64,000 nucleotides of DNA from Deroplatys truncata. Its lineage: Eukaryota > Arthropoda > Insecta > Mantodea > Mantidae. This document shows positions 35,622-47,749 of the stretch, one piece after another. The stretch is from contig CM060986.1 of NCBI GenBank assembly GCA_030765065.1, positions 73,463,573-73,527,572 of the forward strand, written 5' to 3'. The translations under genes and the position numbers were made by a program. Position 1 is the first letter of the stretch. Each line of letters begins with the position of its first letter. The notes under the pieces were generated by a model. It saw nothing but the letters and a program-made list of their open reading frames with translations, was not told the origin of the DNA and ran no database searches.

Positions 35622-35747
35622 CTATTTTAAGACGAATTTCCTGTGGCTGAGGACAAGGTTTCCCTCCATTATGGCTGAGCAAAATGTTTTGTGGTTTCAA
35701 ATCTCGATGCACAATGCCTTTGGCATGCAATGCTTTCATAGCACCAG
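35622..35747 (-). CDS. Atg1: Atg1/ULK exon G: catalytic loop (HRDLKPQN)
   Basis: Residues 105-146 plus one base. It begins AGAMKALHAKG and holds the catalytic loop IVHRDLKPQNILLS, with the general base Asp120, Lys122 and the metal-binding Asn125, followed by RLKI leading to the DFG exon. The acceptor is TTGCAG and the donor GTAACA. Confidence 0.96.
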
Positions 35748-37425
35748 CTGCAACAAAAGACAAGCTTTGGCTTATATTAAGAAATGTTAACATTCCACAA
35801 ACATAAACCACATATATTTTGTGATCTCACCATTCTACTCCTAACTCTTTAACAATCCATAATTTATCCTAATTTTTGGAAGCAAAAAAAATGTTACTAA
35901 TCATTTTAGTACAAATTTTCTGCTAGATATCTTTTTGTCCAAGGTTCTGGACAATTCTAACATTCCTTCTACTCTGATATGTATTAGTGGCTTATAAATT
36001 ATAGAGTATGTGCCTATACAATGAGCAATTCTATAAGATCAAAGACTTTTTTTCATTCCTAAGATGGTAAAACTTTCGTTATATAATTGAAAACATTTCA
36101 GAAAAGCAATTTTACTTAACAGCTAGACAATTATTTTCGAGATAAAAGGGTATCCACAAGAAAAGCTGTATATCATTAAAACAAAGCAAACAAATGTCTA
36201 ACAAGAATGTATGTACTATTATTTACATAATCAAATAAGTAGTAAAACAGATTTACTGTTGTATCCCCTCCGCCTAATAAGGGGAGAAAAAAAGTCTAGA
36301 GAATGTTGAAGTTTAGTCTGTTAGCCCTTTATTTGCAGTTTTCATATCTGTTTTATATATTTTTTCTAACTACTTACACTCTGTGGAAGAGAAAGTCAGG
36401 AGATACAAGATGAACACAAAGGAAAGAGAACAGTGCTAAGTATGCAATTAAAAGGTTAGGGTTCCAGATGCAGATATTAAAAGCTTACAAACAAATTATG
36501 ATGCAATAGTGGAATCACAAATGTTATTCACCATAGCAATGTGGAGACTTTGAGTACGGGAAATAAGACAATGCATAACAGCTTTTTAGAGCACTAGTTA
36601 GTCTGTGTCAGTTACAGTGAGAGAAATGGTATAAATAGAAAACGGACAGCCATAGAGGGAAGATCACATCAAGGAAAGAGCAGTAAAATATTGGTACAGA
36701 GTTTTGAAATCAGATGAAGGAAATTTACTAAAAGCATGTTTGAAATACTGCTTACAAAATATGGAACGGAAACAATTATATAGGGGCAACTTAGAAACAA
36801 GTGACTTACAAGTGTGGATGCTGAGAGAAATGATATGAAGAGTTTTTACATAAAAGTTAGGAGGCATTTTTAAGATATAGAAATGTAAAAGCTAATGGGT
36901 AATACAACAGGAAAGATATCATTAAACTTATCTATATCAAAGAAACAAAATTAGGAGAGGGAGAGATACGTAAGTACAGTTAGCAAAGAAGAAAGGGAAA
37001 TTGTGTTACAGATACAGGCAGTTGAAAGGATTAAGAAAGGCTTTGAATATGTCTGTCCATTATGTAGAGGGAAATAATATGCAGAGCACAAATAATTTAA
37101 CAGAATGAAAGACTGGAGGAATAAATTTGAGATGAAATAGAGAAGCATTAACAAGAGACTTCAATTAAGGCTATGTTCACTGCAAAAAACTAGAGTACTT
37201 TTGCACTATCAAAAAGTGATGTGGACAATCAATTGAAGGATTGAAGAGAGAATGGGACTTGGGAGAGACTTTTCAAAGTAGTATTTAAACTACTACTTGT
37301 GTTGAGGTACACAAGGTATGAAGTACTGAAAATAAAGTATATACTCTGAACCAAACAGGTAGAGACAATCTTTAAAAATTAATATCTTTCCAGCTATAAT
37401 GTACATATGGCTCAACTATGAAAAT
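35748..37425. other. Intron sequence; purine-rich stretch
   Basis: 36400-37200 is noticeably purine-rich on the plus strand (AGAGAAAG-type). I suspected a LINE relic but no motif is firm enough to call. Confidence 0.4.
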
Positions 37426-37447
37426 TAATTATACTTTTTAAAGACCT

Positions 37448-37718
37448 AATCTGGTCAGGGTATGGTTTTAATAAAGAATCAACTGAAAAATTCAATGCCA
37501 CAGCCGGGATTTGAACACAGCTCTCCCACTCTCCATGCGGTTGTTTTAACCAATGAGCTACTGTGACAACATGAATTCCCCAATTGACTCAAGTTGTATC
37601 CCTGGTAGACCACCAAGGCATCTCACTTTAGAGATAGCATTCCCAATGGTGACTTGCAATTGCAAGTACTTTTATTACTGGGTACACAGGTTTTTTAGGT
37701 TACAACTAAGGAAATTAT
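37448..37718 (-). mobile_element. tRNA-related retroposon (SINE) with 19-bp target duplication
   Basis: The 271-bp insert is flanked by perfect 19-bp direct repeats (TTATACTTTTTAAAGACCT at 37429-37447 and 37719-37737), the mark of LINE-mediated integration. On the minus strand a tRNA-like block lies at about 37500-37570: box A-like TAGCTCATTGGTTAAAAC and box B-like TGTTCAAATCCCGG. About 130 bp precede box A, longer than usual, so a second unit or a chimera is possible. Confidence 0.75.
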
Positions 37719-37737
37719 TTATACTTTTTAAAGACCT

Positions 37738-39222
37738 TCTTTATTAAAATACATATGTCTATTTGCAATGTTTAAATGTCAGTTAAAATTAGATCCTTAT
37801 AGGCCAAGCAGTTGAGATCATGGCTGAATTCTATTACTTAAAGGCTCTACAGATGTCACCAGAGGCTCATAAGAAAATTGATGTGTCTCTATCCAAGATT
37901 TAAGTAAAGCTGATGCTTAACATCACTAGTGACAAACGTACATTGGAAACAGGATTTTTTTTAAATTTATTCATACGATTCCTCCATTCAATTGATCAGC
38001 AAGGTATTAGCATAATGAATGCAAGAATTGTGAATTCCTGAACTGCACAGGTCTGTTTCATACAACAGTGTGTATATCATTATTGTAAATATACAACTGT
38101 AATAAGTTTACTCCAAACCATATTCCTGGATACTATAGTCTGGTACACAATTGCTAAGAAACAAAAAAGGAAATGAGAACCAAAACAGGAATCCTAACCT
38201 CATTTACCAGTTTCTAAGGTTATTCCACAATAAATATGGTACCAGAAGATTTATGGTGAAAGACTTGAACACTTATGGCTTTTAATTCACAACAAACTGA
38301 AGATGGAAGCAAGAGAAAATGTAGATTAAATATTGATAACACAAAATATTTATTTTGCACATCATGATATTATTTGTTTAGAACCAATAAATTATATTTT
38401 TTCTAGTTTGAGTGCAGGTTTGCCAACTTTAATATACAATATGGTATACATTTTTAATAAGTGATATTGTTACCATTTGTGATTCTTAAACTAAATGTCA
38501 CTATTGACAACATAAACGAAACTAAGAATGGAAGCATGGGCAGCTGCCAGGAGTCATCCCAGTTTTGTTTTTCCAAGCTGCTACTAGAGGGACCTCTAGA
38601 GGCTGGGTCATGGCCTCCTTCATTCTATAATGGGAATAGATGTGCACAATGAGCATACAGAATGCTCTAATCAGGAATGGGAAACATTAAACTTGACCAA
38701 ACTTTCCAATGGCATTCATACACCGCAGTAAGCTTCTTCTTGTTTATGCATGCTCGGATTGGAAGATGAGTGTTTATTTTTTTTCCTATTCTGGTGCAAT
38801 TTCTGCTTCAGCCAATTGTGCACTGGGCTTATATATTAAGCGAAAATAAGGTGAATATTGAACATTAACTGACATATTACTAAACTACATGCATATAAGT
38901 TCTGAATAATTAACTCACAGGCAAACAGTGTGTCTCTGGAAATACGAAAGCAGCTGTTACACACCCCCATATGAAACATTTGTAACAGTTTAAGCTTTTT
39001 TGCTAGTCTATAGAGTTATCTGTTTACTTCAAGCTGCAGTAGTTAACAGGAACACGTACTATTCATTTATAATTCTGTATACAAACATACAACTTCAATT
39101 ACCTAATGATACTCCTGGAGAATTATTTCGTTGAAGATGATTTTCAAGTTTACAGGCATCATCTTCATTTAAACCATGCCAAATGTTAAAAATGCAGTAG
39201 AAGCTATAAGACTATTACTTAC
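37738..39222. other. Intron sequence, nothing recognised
   Basis: No feature seen beyond scattered A/T runs. Confidence 0.5.
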
Positions 39223-39273
39223 CCAGTTGGCAAAGGAAGAGCCTTATGGTGTCTTCACTCAGGGTTCCTTTGA
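39223..39273 (-). CDS. Atg1: Atg1/ULK exon F: helix E start
   Basis: Completes Val88, then encodes KGTLSEDTIRLFLCQL (89-104) and the first base of codon 105. The acceptor is TTACAG and the donor GTAAGT. TLSEDTIRLFL is conserved in insect and vertebrate ULK kinases. Phase in and phase out both fit the neighbouring exons. Confidence 0.94.
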
Positions 39274-39838
39274 CTGTAACAACGTAAAAATATTCTTTTG
39301 AATATTTATGAATACTTTATTTACCACAGGAATTACAAAAATTCATAGTTTCATCACCATAATAGCTTCAAGAACTTTAAAAAATGCTGTTTATGAATAA
39401 CAATTAGGAAAACAACCTGTTGAATTATTATGAAGCATTAGTGATTAAGCCCTTTAAATAACAAAGGCTTTAATTTATATAAAAAAAAACAACTAATATT
39501 ATATCCATTGCAAGATTTAATAAATTCAAAAACTTTATGCATTGTCAATTTTGAAACAATACAATGAAATATAAATCTTACAGGAGAAGGAAAAGCAAAA
39601 AACTGTGGAAGTAACTTACTTGTTCTCAAAATCTAAATGTTTGAACAGAAAAGCTTGGCATGTTCATTATTGTAAATTGTGCTTGCAATCTTAATGTTAC
39701 CAATGCAATAATAACATAGTATCACCAAAATGTTAATTATGTGGATTTGTTTTCATAAGTAAGAATATGCAAAAATTGTATTTACTGTTATTAACTTAGA
39801 ATAAACTTCATGTAAAAACTAAAAGGAATAATACTTAC

Positions 39839-39875
39839 CACCTAAGTAATCTGCCAAATCTCCTCCATTACAGTA
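39839..39875 (-). CDS. Atg1: Atg1/ULK exon E: hinge region
   Basis: Encodes YCNGGDLADYLG (residues 76-87) plus the first base of codon 88. The acceptor ends TTTGTAG and the donor is GTAAGT. YCNGGDLADYL is the ULK hinge and helix-D signature. The single leftover base joins the two leading bases of the next exon to make a Val codon. Confidence 0.93.
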
Positions 39876-40380
39876 CTACAAAAGGAAAAGTTAATTAATT
39901 AGTGAATTAATATCAGTTAATATTATTGTTAAATTTTCTCCTTTATTTTTATAACAAGTCTTATCTCAGTCTTTGAATACGATAAAGAGAAATTATCTTT
40001 TGTGCCACTCAAGGGCAAAAAGCATCCAAGAAAACTGCCAATGGGATTCATTATGAAAAGAGAAGCTAATAGAATGACCTCCCCTAACAAAAATTGTTTA
40101 CAGCACCAAGCAGCAGTTAGTTATGAGCCTATGATATGGATTGCTACACAATAATACATTTCTCAAAGAAATAAGAACTATTTAAATTTATTATATTTCA
40201 TCAACAGAATGCCTTATCACAGCTCTTTATTAAAAGAGAATGAGAATTTATTAAACTTATTTATCTTAATTTGGAGTGTTTTATTTTAAGTTTTGTGTCA
40301 CATTGGCTGTACATTACTATGTGAAGTTTATAGGATTAAAATTGCATTAAACATTATTGCATTTATTTACAAGTCAGTTA
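39876..40380. other. Intron sequence, nothing recognised
   Basis: Ends at the TA target of the mariner element. Confidence 0.5.
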
Positions 40381-40382
40381 TA

Positions 40383-41638
40383 CGAGGGTGGTCTGAAAAG
40401 TTTCCGACCTCAACATGAAGATGGCAGCACTCGTAAATAAAAGCTAGTGAATTTCGTTGTTCATCTGTTGACAGAGTTACTCACCAAAGTTTCAGCCATT
40501 TTGGACGCTCAGTTGTTATGTAACAGCCGTTTGAGTGAGGTGTTGTGACTGTTTTTATGAAAATGGACAAAATTGAGTATCGAGCTGTGATTAAATATTT
40601 GTTTTTGAAAGGCAATATGCCTACGCAAATCAAAGATGAGTTGGATTCTGTGTATGGGGACTCTGCACCATCATTTACCACAGTGAAATTTTGGGCAGCT
40701 GAATTTAAACGTGGCCGTAAGAGCTTGGGAGATGATGAACATTCGGGACGTCCAAAAATTGCAACTACCGACGAAAACATCGCCAAAGTTCACCAAATGG
40801 TGCTAGACGACTGCTGAATTAAAGTGAGAGAGATAGCAGAGGCTATGAACATGTCAAATCAACATTTACACATGAGAAAGCTGTCCGTGCGTTGGGTGCC
40901 ACGTTTTCTCACGTTCGACCAAAAATGTGTTTGAATGAACATTTCCAACGCTCTGTTGGCGCAGTTTAGGTGCAATAAATCCGAGTTTTGGCACCAAATA
41001 ATTACTGTAGATGAAACTTGGATACACCATTATACGCCCGAAACAAAAATACAGTCCAAACAGTGGACTGCAAAGGGGGAACCGGCTCCAAAAAAAGCAA
41101 AAACTGTTTTTTCGGCTGGGAAAGTGAAGGCAACTGTTTTTTGCGATAGTCATGGAGTTATTGTAATCGATTATCTTAAAAAGGAAAAACCATCACAGGA
41201 GCATATTACGCATCATTACTTGACAAGCTGAAGGCAGAACTTGCGGAAAAACGGCCACATTTGCAGAAAAAGGATATCCTGTTTCACCAAGACAACACCT
41301 CAGCGGTTGCAATGGCGAAAATCCACGAATTACAGTTTGAACTGCTTGACCATCCACCTTACTCACCAGACTAGCACCAAGCAACTTCTTTTTGTTCCCT
41401 CATCTGAAAATTGTGCTTGGAGGACAGAGATTTTCATCAAATGAAGAGGCAATCACCTTCGTGAACAATATTTTGCAGAGAAAAACGCTGAGTCTATTTG
41501 GACGGGTTACAGAGATGGGAGCATCGCTGGGAGAAGTGTGTAGAGTTACAAGGAGACTATGTTGAAAAATAAAAAAAAAAAATTCTGAAAAAATGTCTTG
41601 TATCTTTATTAGGTCGGAAACCTTTCAGACCACCCTCA
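40383..41638 (+). mobile_element. mariner element (1256 bp) with well-kept terminal repeats
   Basis: The 28-bp terminal inverted repeats (GAGGGTGGTCTGAAA...TTTCCGACCT) differ at two positions and are flanked by TA (40381-40382 and 41639-41640). It contains a single mariner transposase pseudogene in plus orientation. It appears the youngest mariner in the window. Confidence 0.95.
40557..41575 (+). pseudogene. mariner transposase, broken
   Basis: ATG 40557 or 40563 opens MDKIEYRAVIKYLFLKGNMP, then a first HTH (FTTVKFWAAEFKRG), GRPKIATTDENIAKVHQM, a TGA at about 40815, KVREIAEAMNMS with a small deletion, RWVPRFLTFDQK, a TGA at about 40932, FWHQIITVDETWIHHYTPET (first Asp), KVKATVFCDSHGVIVIDYL, LFHQDNT (second Asp, frameshifted) and LLDHPPYSPD (third Asp). 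A nuclear DD34D cut-and-paste enzyme, here inactive. Confidence 0.93.
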
Positions 41639-41644
41639 TATTTA

Positions 41645-43460
41645 CTAGAAAGAAAATATACAAGTGTTACACCAAATACCTTTAATCGTAAATATTACTC
41701 CACCCTCTCATTTAACAATGTAAAATGTGCCAATGGTACAGCACTGCTATTTGGCATAAAAAGCTGAGAGTGTAGCAGAAACTACTGCTTTATTTACTAC
41801 AGAAATTCCAGTTTCAAACTCAATGCCATATAAGAAACTTCAGTTTGTATGTAACTTCTTCTTTCTGATTATTTTTATTTATGTTTATATTTTTCACTTA
41901 TCAATTTAAACCCCTTTAAGTACCTTATACAATAAAAAAAATACACAGTAATAAATCATAAAAGCAACAGCAAATGCCAACAAGAGAAGCTAGTTAGGTT
42001 TTAGATTACCAAGGGCATTTTGTAAGATCATATAAAACTCAACCAAATACAAATCAGTTACTCGTTTTGCATTCACTGGTTGATGTTCAAAATAATGGAG
42101 AGAAAATGTTCATACTTAATATGCAGAAACAACAAATTAATTACAGTTTAAGTATTTGGATGGTTTTTTTTTTTGCAGATTTTTTGTTCCACTAGTTTTT
42201 TATATTTTTTTGAGAATGCACCAAGTTTCTAACTTTTCCATTAAAAATTTTCAATAAAATTCATTCATTCAACTTTTTCATAAGCAGTGTTTACATTATT
42301 TTATATGCATTAGGAAGAGCATTTTATTTTTTAAAAATATCTAACCATGCCACAGACATATGATTTAAACTGATGGAGATATAAGCCTGTAAAGTCGTAA
42401 AAATTGAGGCAATAATGAGGAAGCTCAATAAAAACCTTCATAACTTCTGACATTTACATTCTTTCCTCCATCAGATTAAAAACCAATTTCATCACATTCT
42501 CACTTACTATAGACACAATTTTTTTCAACCTCATGCATATAAAACAATTTTCTAAATGCCAGACACAAAAAAAACTTGCAAAACTGGAACAATTTTCAAA
42601 ATACTATAAACTAGATAAAACGAAAAATTTTGAAAATTGCCAGAACATGTACATATAATATTGTTTGTTCTTTCTGGATGTTAAAAATTAGAATTTTCTC
42701 TCAATTAAGTTGATGCTAAATTTTTTAAAATGGAAATGGATAGCTTTTAGATTTTACTTGAATAAATTGTATACCTTCATGTTTCAATATACACACCTGT
42801 AACACACACATCACAAAAGCATTTTTTTTTTTAAATTACTACATGGAAATTACATAAACAATCATTTCCAGCATTGGAGGAAAAACAATGAGGATGTGTA
42901 AAACTTAAAATTGAGATGAATATCCTTCTAACTGTACTCAACATAATTTTCACATTTGCCAAGCACTTAAAATAATGGAATAACTTGTAGCTCCACCTCC
43001 CACCACTTTTGGACCAGTTATGGACATAGTAATGAAAATTTTACATAATAAGAGTCATTAAGTTGGTGCCTGGAGTAGGTAAAAAGCGAAATCCAAATGT
43101 CTTACCTATTGCCGCACAACACAGCATTCATTTACACAGATCTATATTGTCCCTCAAAATAAGTGTTGGCTACTATGTACATTTGCCAAAATTGGTATAG
43201 CTGCTGTTGGTAGCACTGCTAAAGATATTGGCAGGAAAATCCCAAACAGCTTTTCTTGCGACATTCATGTCATCAGCTGAATGAAATCTACACAAACATA
43301 GCTTTTCTTACAAGCAAAGAAAGAAAAAAATCGTATGATGCGAAAGTAGGTTGAATGCGAAGAGTGTGACAAAACAGTGACGTGTTGCCTTACAAGTTCC
43401 TTTAGAGAAACACTGAACGATATCATGTGCAAATCATCATGTGATCATATTGGTCTTGCA
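41645..43460. other. Intron sequence, nothing recognised
   Basis: AT-rich with T-runs near 42170 and 42825. A faint hint of transposase-like text near 43190-43310 (minus) is too weak to call. Confidence 0.45.
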
Positions 43461-43467
43461 TCAGGAC

Positions 43468-43768
43468 GTGTAGAATACTGTGCTGGTTAACAAGGAATAT
43501 ATTCCAGTCATCTGACAGAATTTTGAGGCATGTACCATGGTTGATCCCTGCTGCTACTGTTGTGAGATTATCTGATTGGGAGCAGTTGGTATGCCCAATA
43601 TTGCAACCTTTTTCAGTATTGTATTCAGTTTAGATTGTTTGTTGCCGACCAACACACTCATCATTCTCTAAAATGTCTCTTCTCTGTGAAAAATGTTGGT
43701 GCCACTTACACACAGCAATGCGGCCAAAGTTGTAGAATACTGTGCTGGTTAACATGCAATATATTCAA
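43468..43768. repeat. Direct repeat of about 36 bp
   Basis: GTAGAATACTGTGCTGGTTA followed by ACA(A/T)G(G/C)AATATATTC occurs at about 43469-43504 and 43732-43767, 263 bp apart. Possibly a tandem duplication or target-site remnant. Confidence 0.8.
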
Positions 43769-44229
43769 TATACTTAATGTCTGTGGTAGTGTTAGTACGG
43801 AACTCAAATTAATGGCGTTAGTAACCCAATTAAATGACATTATATGATATTTAAATTTAATACAACACTCAACCGAGTATATTGGAATTATGTCATGCGA
43901 AGGAGAAGAAAAAAACATTGATGTGGTGAATTTGTGCAGCTTTCTCTACCCATTACCATTTCCCTTAGATACAAGATATTGTATACAATGCTGTTATTTA
44001 AGTATGATTGTGCTATGTTGTGTAGAATTGATATCACACTAGTAAACGTGATCTTTGTATTTATTCCTCAATGGTTATATGTAAGATACAAAAACATTAG
44101 TCAGCTGCTTACATCAGGTTTTCTTTGGCATCAGCACTTGGAAAAAGAAAGAAAAAGAAACACAAGAACTGCCCAGTTTCAAACATTCATAATTGGCAAC
44201 TGATTTGGACTTCAACAGGGGTAAACTTG

Positions 44230-44420
44230 CAACAATGAATATTTCAAAAAAGATTTATGCTATGAAAAAAGATACTTGGCAATATGCATATTCAATGAGC
44301 TCTCTCTCACTTTTTTTAAAGATTCGGAGGAACTCAAAACATGTATTAACAGTGAAATACTGATCCTGTGATCATGTTTTTGCTCAACACATAGTTCCTC
44401 TTAACTAAGTGGTAGAGAAG
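44230..44420 (+). repeat. Degraded foldback-family terminal repeat
   Basis: GAACTCAAAACATGTATTAACAG and the following GTGAAATACTGAT with TTAACTAAGTGGTAGAGAAG resemble the right terminal repeat of the foldback family, heavily diverged. Confidence 0.4.
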
Positions 44421-44695
44421 ATGAAAATATTGCAGAGAATAACGTCTTTCTTCTAACACTTTATGCCACCACATCATTCATCCCCAAGCTCTCTGGAGTA
44501 TTACTACCACAAAAAGCTTTTAAAGGCCTATCATGTCGCTATTTTTTCACAGTTTTTTGTATAGTTCTTGTTTGCAAATGGTAGGTACTTGGGAGGGTCG
44601 TCACTTTACCAATTATCTCATTGTTATTCCTTCAAAAGCTCAAGTTTAGTGCCACATTTACACATTAAAATTGTAAGTTTCAAAAACATGCTTAC

Positions 44696-44728
44696 CTCCA
44701 TAACCAAATACACATTATGTGCTGTTTC
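44696..44728 (-). CDS. Atg1: Atg1/ULK exon D: beta-5 and hinge start, 33-bp micro-exon
   Basis: Eleven codons, ETAHNVYLVME (residues 65-75), with a TTACAG acceptor and a GTAAGC donor, phase 0. It covers strand beta 5 and the hinge entry; VYLVMEYCNGG is near-invariant in ULK kinases and is completed by the next exon. At 33 bp it is the shortest exon here. Confidence 0.92.
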
Positions 44729-45057
44729 CTGTAAGAAAAAACATTTAAATTAAAGGAGACATATTTGTAAACATTAGTTTTCATCAAATGTTTAAACACA
44801 CAAACCAATAGGAAGTGAGTACATTTTAGTCTGGAAAGGGAATTAAAGACACTCAAGAAAACCTTAATATCACCACCATGTGCATTATCAAAAATTAGTT
44901 TACGGGAAAGCCTTTATTGTTATTTAGAAATTAATAATTACACTCCCACCTCTTAAGCAACCACCAAATCACTGTTACGTAGTCCTAAACTTATAACATT
45001 TGGCCCAAACATTATTAATGCTTATAAATCTAATGTATTGGAAGCACATGAACTTAC

Positions 45058-45108
45058 TTTGCAGTCCAGCAATGCCACAACATTGTCATGATGCAGTTCT
45101 GTCAATTC
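45058..45108 (-). CDS. Atg1: Atg1/ULK exon C: beta-4 region
   Basis: Seventeen codons, ELTELHHDNVVALLDCK (residues 48-64), between a TTTCAG acceptor and a GTAAGT donor, phase 0 at both ends. It matches the ULK segment after helix C (HENIVALLDC type). It is a micro-exon between an 18.6-kb and a 329-bp intron, and is recognisable only by family similarity plus perfect splice phases. Confidence 0.93.
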
Positions 45109-45119
45109 CTGAAATCAAG

Positions 45120-45550
45120 AAAGAGTAATTTCAATTCTGACTGTAAAAACGGTAACAGTTTTTTTTTAATACAATGCATAAAGAGTACTGTGCATGAATA
45201 AAAACCTGATGCGTTATATTCACATGACATTCTTAACCCACTATTGATTTTTATATACACTGAGTGGAAAAAACTCAATATAACCAATTTTTAAATACAT
45301 TTTAAAATTAAAATCTGTATTAAATGAAACAAAGACATAAATATTAAACCACAATTTCTTTAACAATTATTTAACAACATTTATCATCAAAGTAATGCTA
45401 AAGGAATATTTTTAAACATACATTATTTCATATTATTGATTTTAATGCAAAAAAGCTTTAAAACATGATCAAAATCACAATAAACAGAGCTTTTAAAAAA
45501 TGTTGTAAAATGACACTCTTAATGGCTCTATGGTACTCAAGCTGTTTGTG
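45120..45550. other. Intron sequence, trace of foldback family
   Basis: CCTGATGCGTTATATTCACA followed by TGACATTC near 45207 resembles the left interior of the foldback family. Otherwise AT-rich. Confidence 0.35.
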
Positions 45551-45559
45551 AAAGATAGT

Positions 45560-46460
45560 ATAGCCTAGCCACATATAGTCCTAATTACAGCTGTGATTTA
45601 AAGAGGCATGCTCTGCATAAGATCTGCAATCTCCACTTGTGGTAGAGCTCCCATTCCGCTTGAAGTACAGCCTAAGGTTCTGCCAGTAACGTGGGAAATC
45701 AACCATTAGCATGCCTCCCAAGCATGTTCTATTGGGTTCATGCTGGCGACACCATGCATTCAATCCCAACCACACCCATGAAATCAGAAACAAACCAAGC
45801 AATGCGTGGACGAGTGTTATCATGCATAAAGATAATGTCGCCTATAACACTCAAGACACTATATGATCAGCAAAAATCTCCTCAGTGCACCGATGAGCCA
45901 TCAGTGAACCATTCTCAATGAATACGAGTTCCATCTTTGCTTCAATGCTGATTGCTGCCAACTAATACTGAACCTTCATTAAAAGGTGTTCTTGAAGAGA
46001 AAGTGATCGGAGCATAGTCTCTTGGCCTTCTCCAATATCTCTCTCTTCCATCTGGTGCCCTCAAACAGAACTAGCTATCATTTGTGAAGAGCACTGTGCT
46101 CCATAGCCTAGATCTGATGGGTGCAAGCAAACTGTCAGAGAGATACAGTGTTCTCTGGTCAACAGTGGTACTTTTCCAGTCTACTGGATTGTAAATTTGC
46201 TTCATACAGCCTCCTTTAAATTGTCCTTTCACTTATGTTAACTTGCCATACTTGCTGCAAATTATTCCTAGCCTCCACCAATGTTGCATGTCAATCGCGA
46301 AGAACTTGCAGTAAAAGAAAGCAATCATCGGCCAGAACCAGGTCTCTGGTTGTAGATACCATATTCTCTGAACCTCTGGACAGTCCTGTTCACGTCGGAA
46401 TAAGAAGTGCCAATGTTATCAGATGTTATATGCTGAACTTAAAATTCTAAACTCTTTCCA
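45560..46460 (-). pseudogene. Tc1-like transposase relic (second lineage)
   Basis: Minus-strand pieces: NRTVQRFREYGIYNQRPGSG (paired HTH), NISERTI..RLYEANLQS, RAPDGRERYWRRPRDYAPIT, ENGSLMAHRCTEEIFADHIV, the second-Asp block as FMHDNTRPRIAW, and an EP.RTCLG remnant of the NPIEHLWD motif. Order and motifs are Tc1; the sequence is full of stops and indels, and terminal repeats are not recognised. Confidence 0.8.
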
Positions 46461-46529
46461 TGACAATGTGAGAAATAACTGAATAGTAACAGCACTTAAA
46501 AAAAGAAAGATTCAAACTTATAAAAACAG

Positions 46530-47045
46530 ATACCTCAGAAATGGCTAATACCACAAAAAAGTTATTTGAAATAAATTGTGTGTTTTAAAGAGATCTACAT
46601 TTTTTATATGGTATGTTTTTGTCTCTCTTAACATTTGCCAGTTATATAAAATTCCTTTGGAATGAAGAGGATTTCACAGCCTATTCTGTGAAAATTAAGA
46701 TATACACTTTATTTGTAATGTAAATTTATTTTAATCACATGGTATTTTAATAAAAATCATTAAGAGCCATTTTTTAGAAAATAAACAATTTGAAAAAAAA
46801 AAAAATTATATATAAGGATAGATTGGGTTTGGCGGATTTTCTTGAAAATCTTTTTGTTGCATCTTTGGAAGATACTGAATTTAATACCAAGTTTTGTCTT
46901 TAGCAAACATTTCATTTTTGAGTTGTGCTGTTCTCTTCTCCTAAAACTGCTTTCTTTTGGATTCAAGGAACCTCAAAACATGTACTTACAATGAAATCTC
47001 TATATCAAATTTTCTGGTGGAATGCAATACTTCCTCTACTTACTA
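46530..47045 (+). mobile_element. Foldback/long-TIR family, partial copy f
   Basis: GTGTGTTTTAAAGAGATCTA, ATTTTAATAAAAATCATTAA, TTCTTGAAAATC, GGAAGATACTGAATTTAATA, GAACCTCAAAACATGTACTT and the terminal TGGTGGAATGCAATACTTCC with CTCTACTTACTA. The left terminal repeat is missing. Confidence 0.7.
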
Positions 47046-47149
47046 CTTTATTGTGTTTGATTCATCACAAATTTAAAGTGAACACAATTTTTGTTATTTG
47101 TAGCTATCACCTACATTAATGATGTTTGACAAACATTTTGGGCAAGAAA

Positions 47150-47740
47150 AGCACATTATTTGTTTATTTTCTCAAAAATGGCTCTAGCAAGTTCGAATAA
47201 AACACAGTATGTTTATCATATTTGCATTATTACAAATAAAATGTATATCTTGAATTTTCTGGGAATAACCTGTGAAGGCCTATTCATTCTGAATGATTTT
47301 GTATAACAAGTAAACTGTAAGAGATAAACAAAATCTTACTACACAAAAAATTGCAGAAAAATCCAAATAAAAATACTTATGTCATTAACCACTGCTGAGA
47401 TATTCTTAGTTATTGGTTTCAATTTTTGAATACTTATACTTTTTTCAAGTGTTAAGTCGCTATAGATTTTTTTTCCCCCCATGTTCGCAAGGAGCATTTC
47501 AAAGTCAACACACAGTGATCTGCAAAACTGACTATTGCTTACGGCTACTAAGCCACAAAGCGATCCTCAAATCTATCACTTAAGTCTAGTGCACTCTTCT
47601 TATATCTGCAATGAAATATGCAATGAAAGTTTATCTTAATTAACAATTTAGAAGATAATAGAATAAGCTTTTGTAAGAAGAGTGAGTCAAGAAAGTCATG
47701 TGATTGCAACTCTTCAACATTTTTTTTCATGTTGTAAGAA
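47150..47740 (-). mobile_element. Foldback/long-TIR family, inverted partial copy g
   Basis: Reverse complement of the interior: CTCAAAAATGGCTCTAG, CTTACTACACAAAAAA, GAGATATTCTTAGTTATTGG and AAGAGTGAGTCAAGAAAGTC. Together with copy f it forms a tail-to-tail arrangement, as copies d and e do. Confidence 0.65.
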
Positions 47741-47749
47741 ATCCATTTA

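Noticed and set aside
36400..37200. LINE relic in the purine-rich stretch
   Set aside because: A faint resemblance to LINE C-terminal text, but no stretch long enough to rule out compositional bias.
43080..43330. Another transposase relic on the minus strand
   Set aside because: A few suggestive residues but no catalytic motif or terminal repeats.
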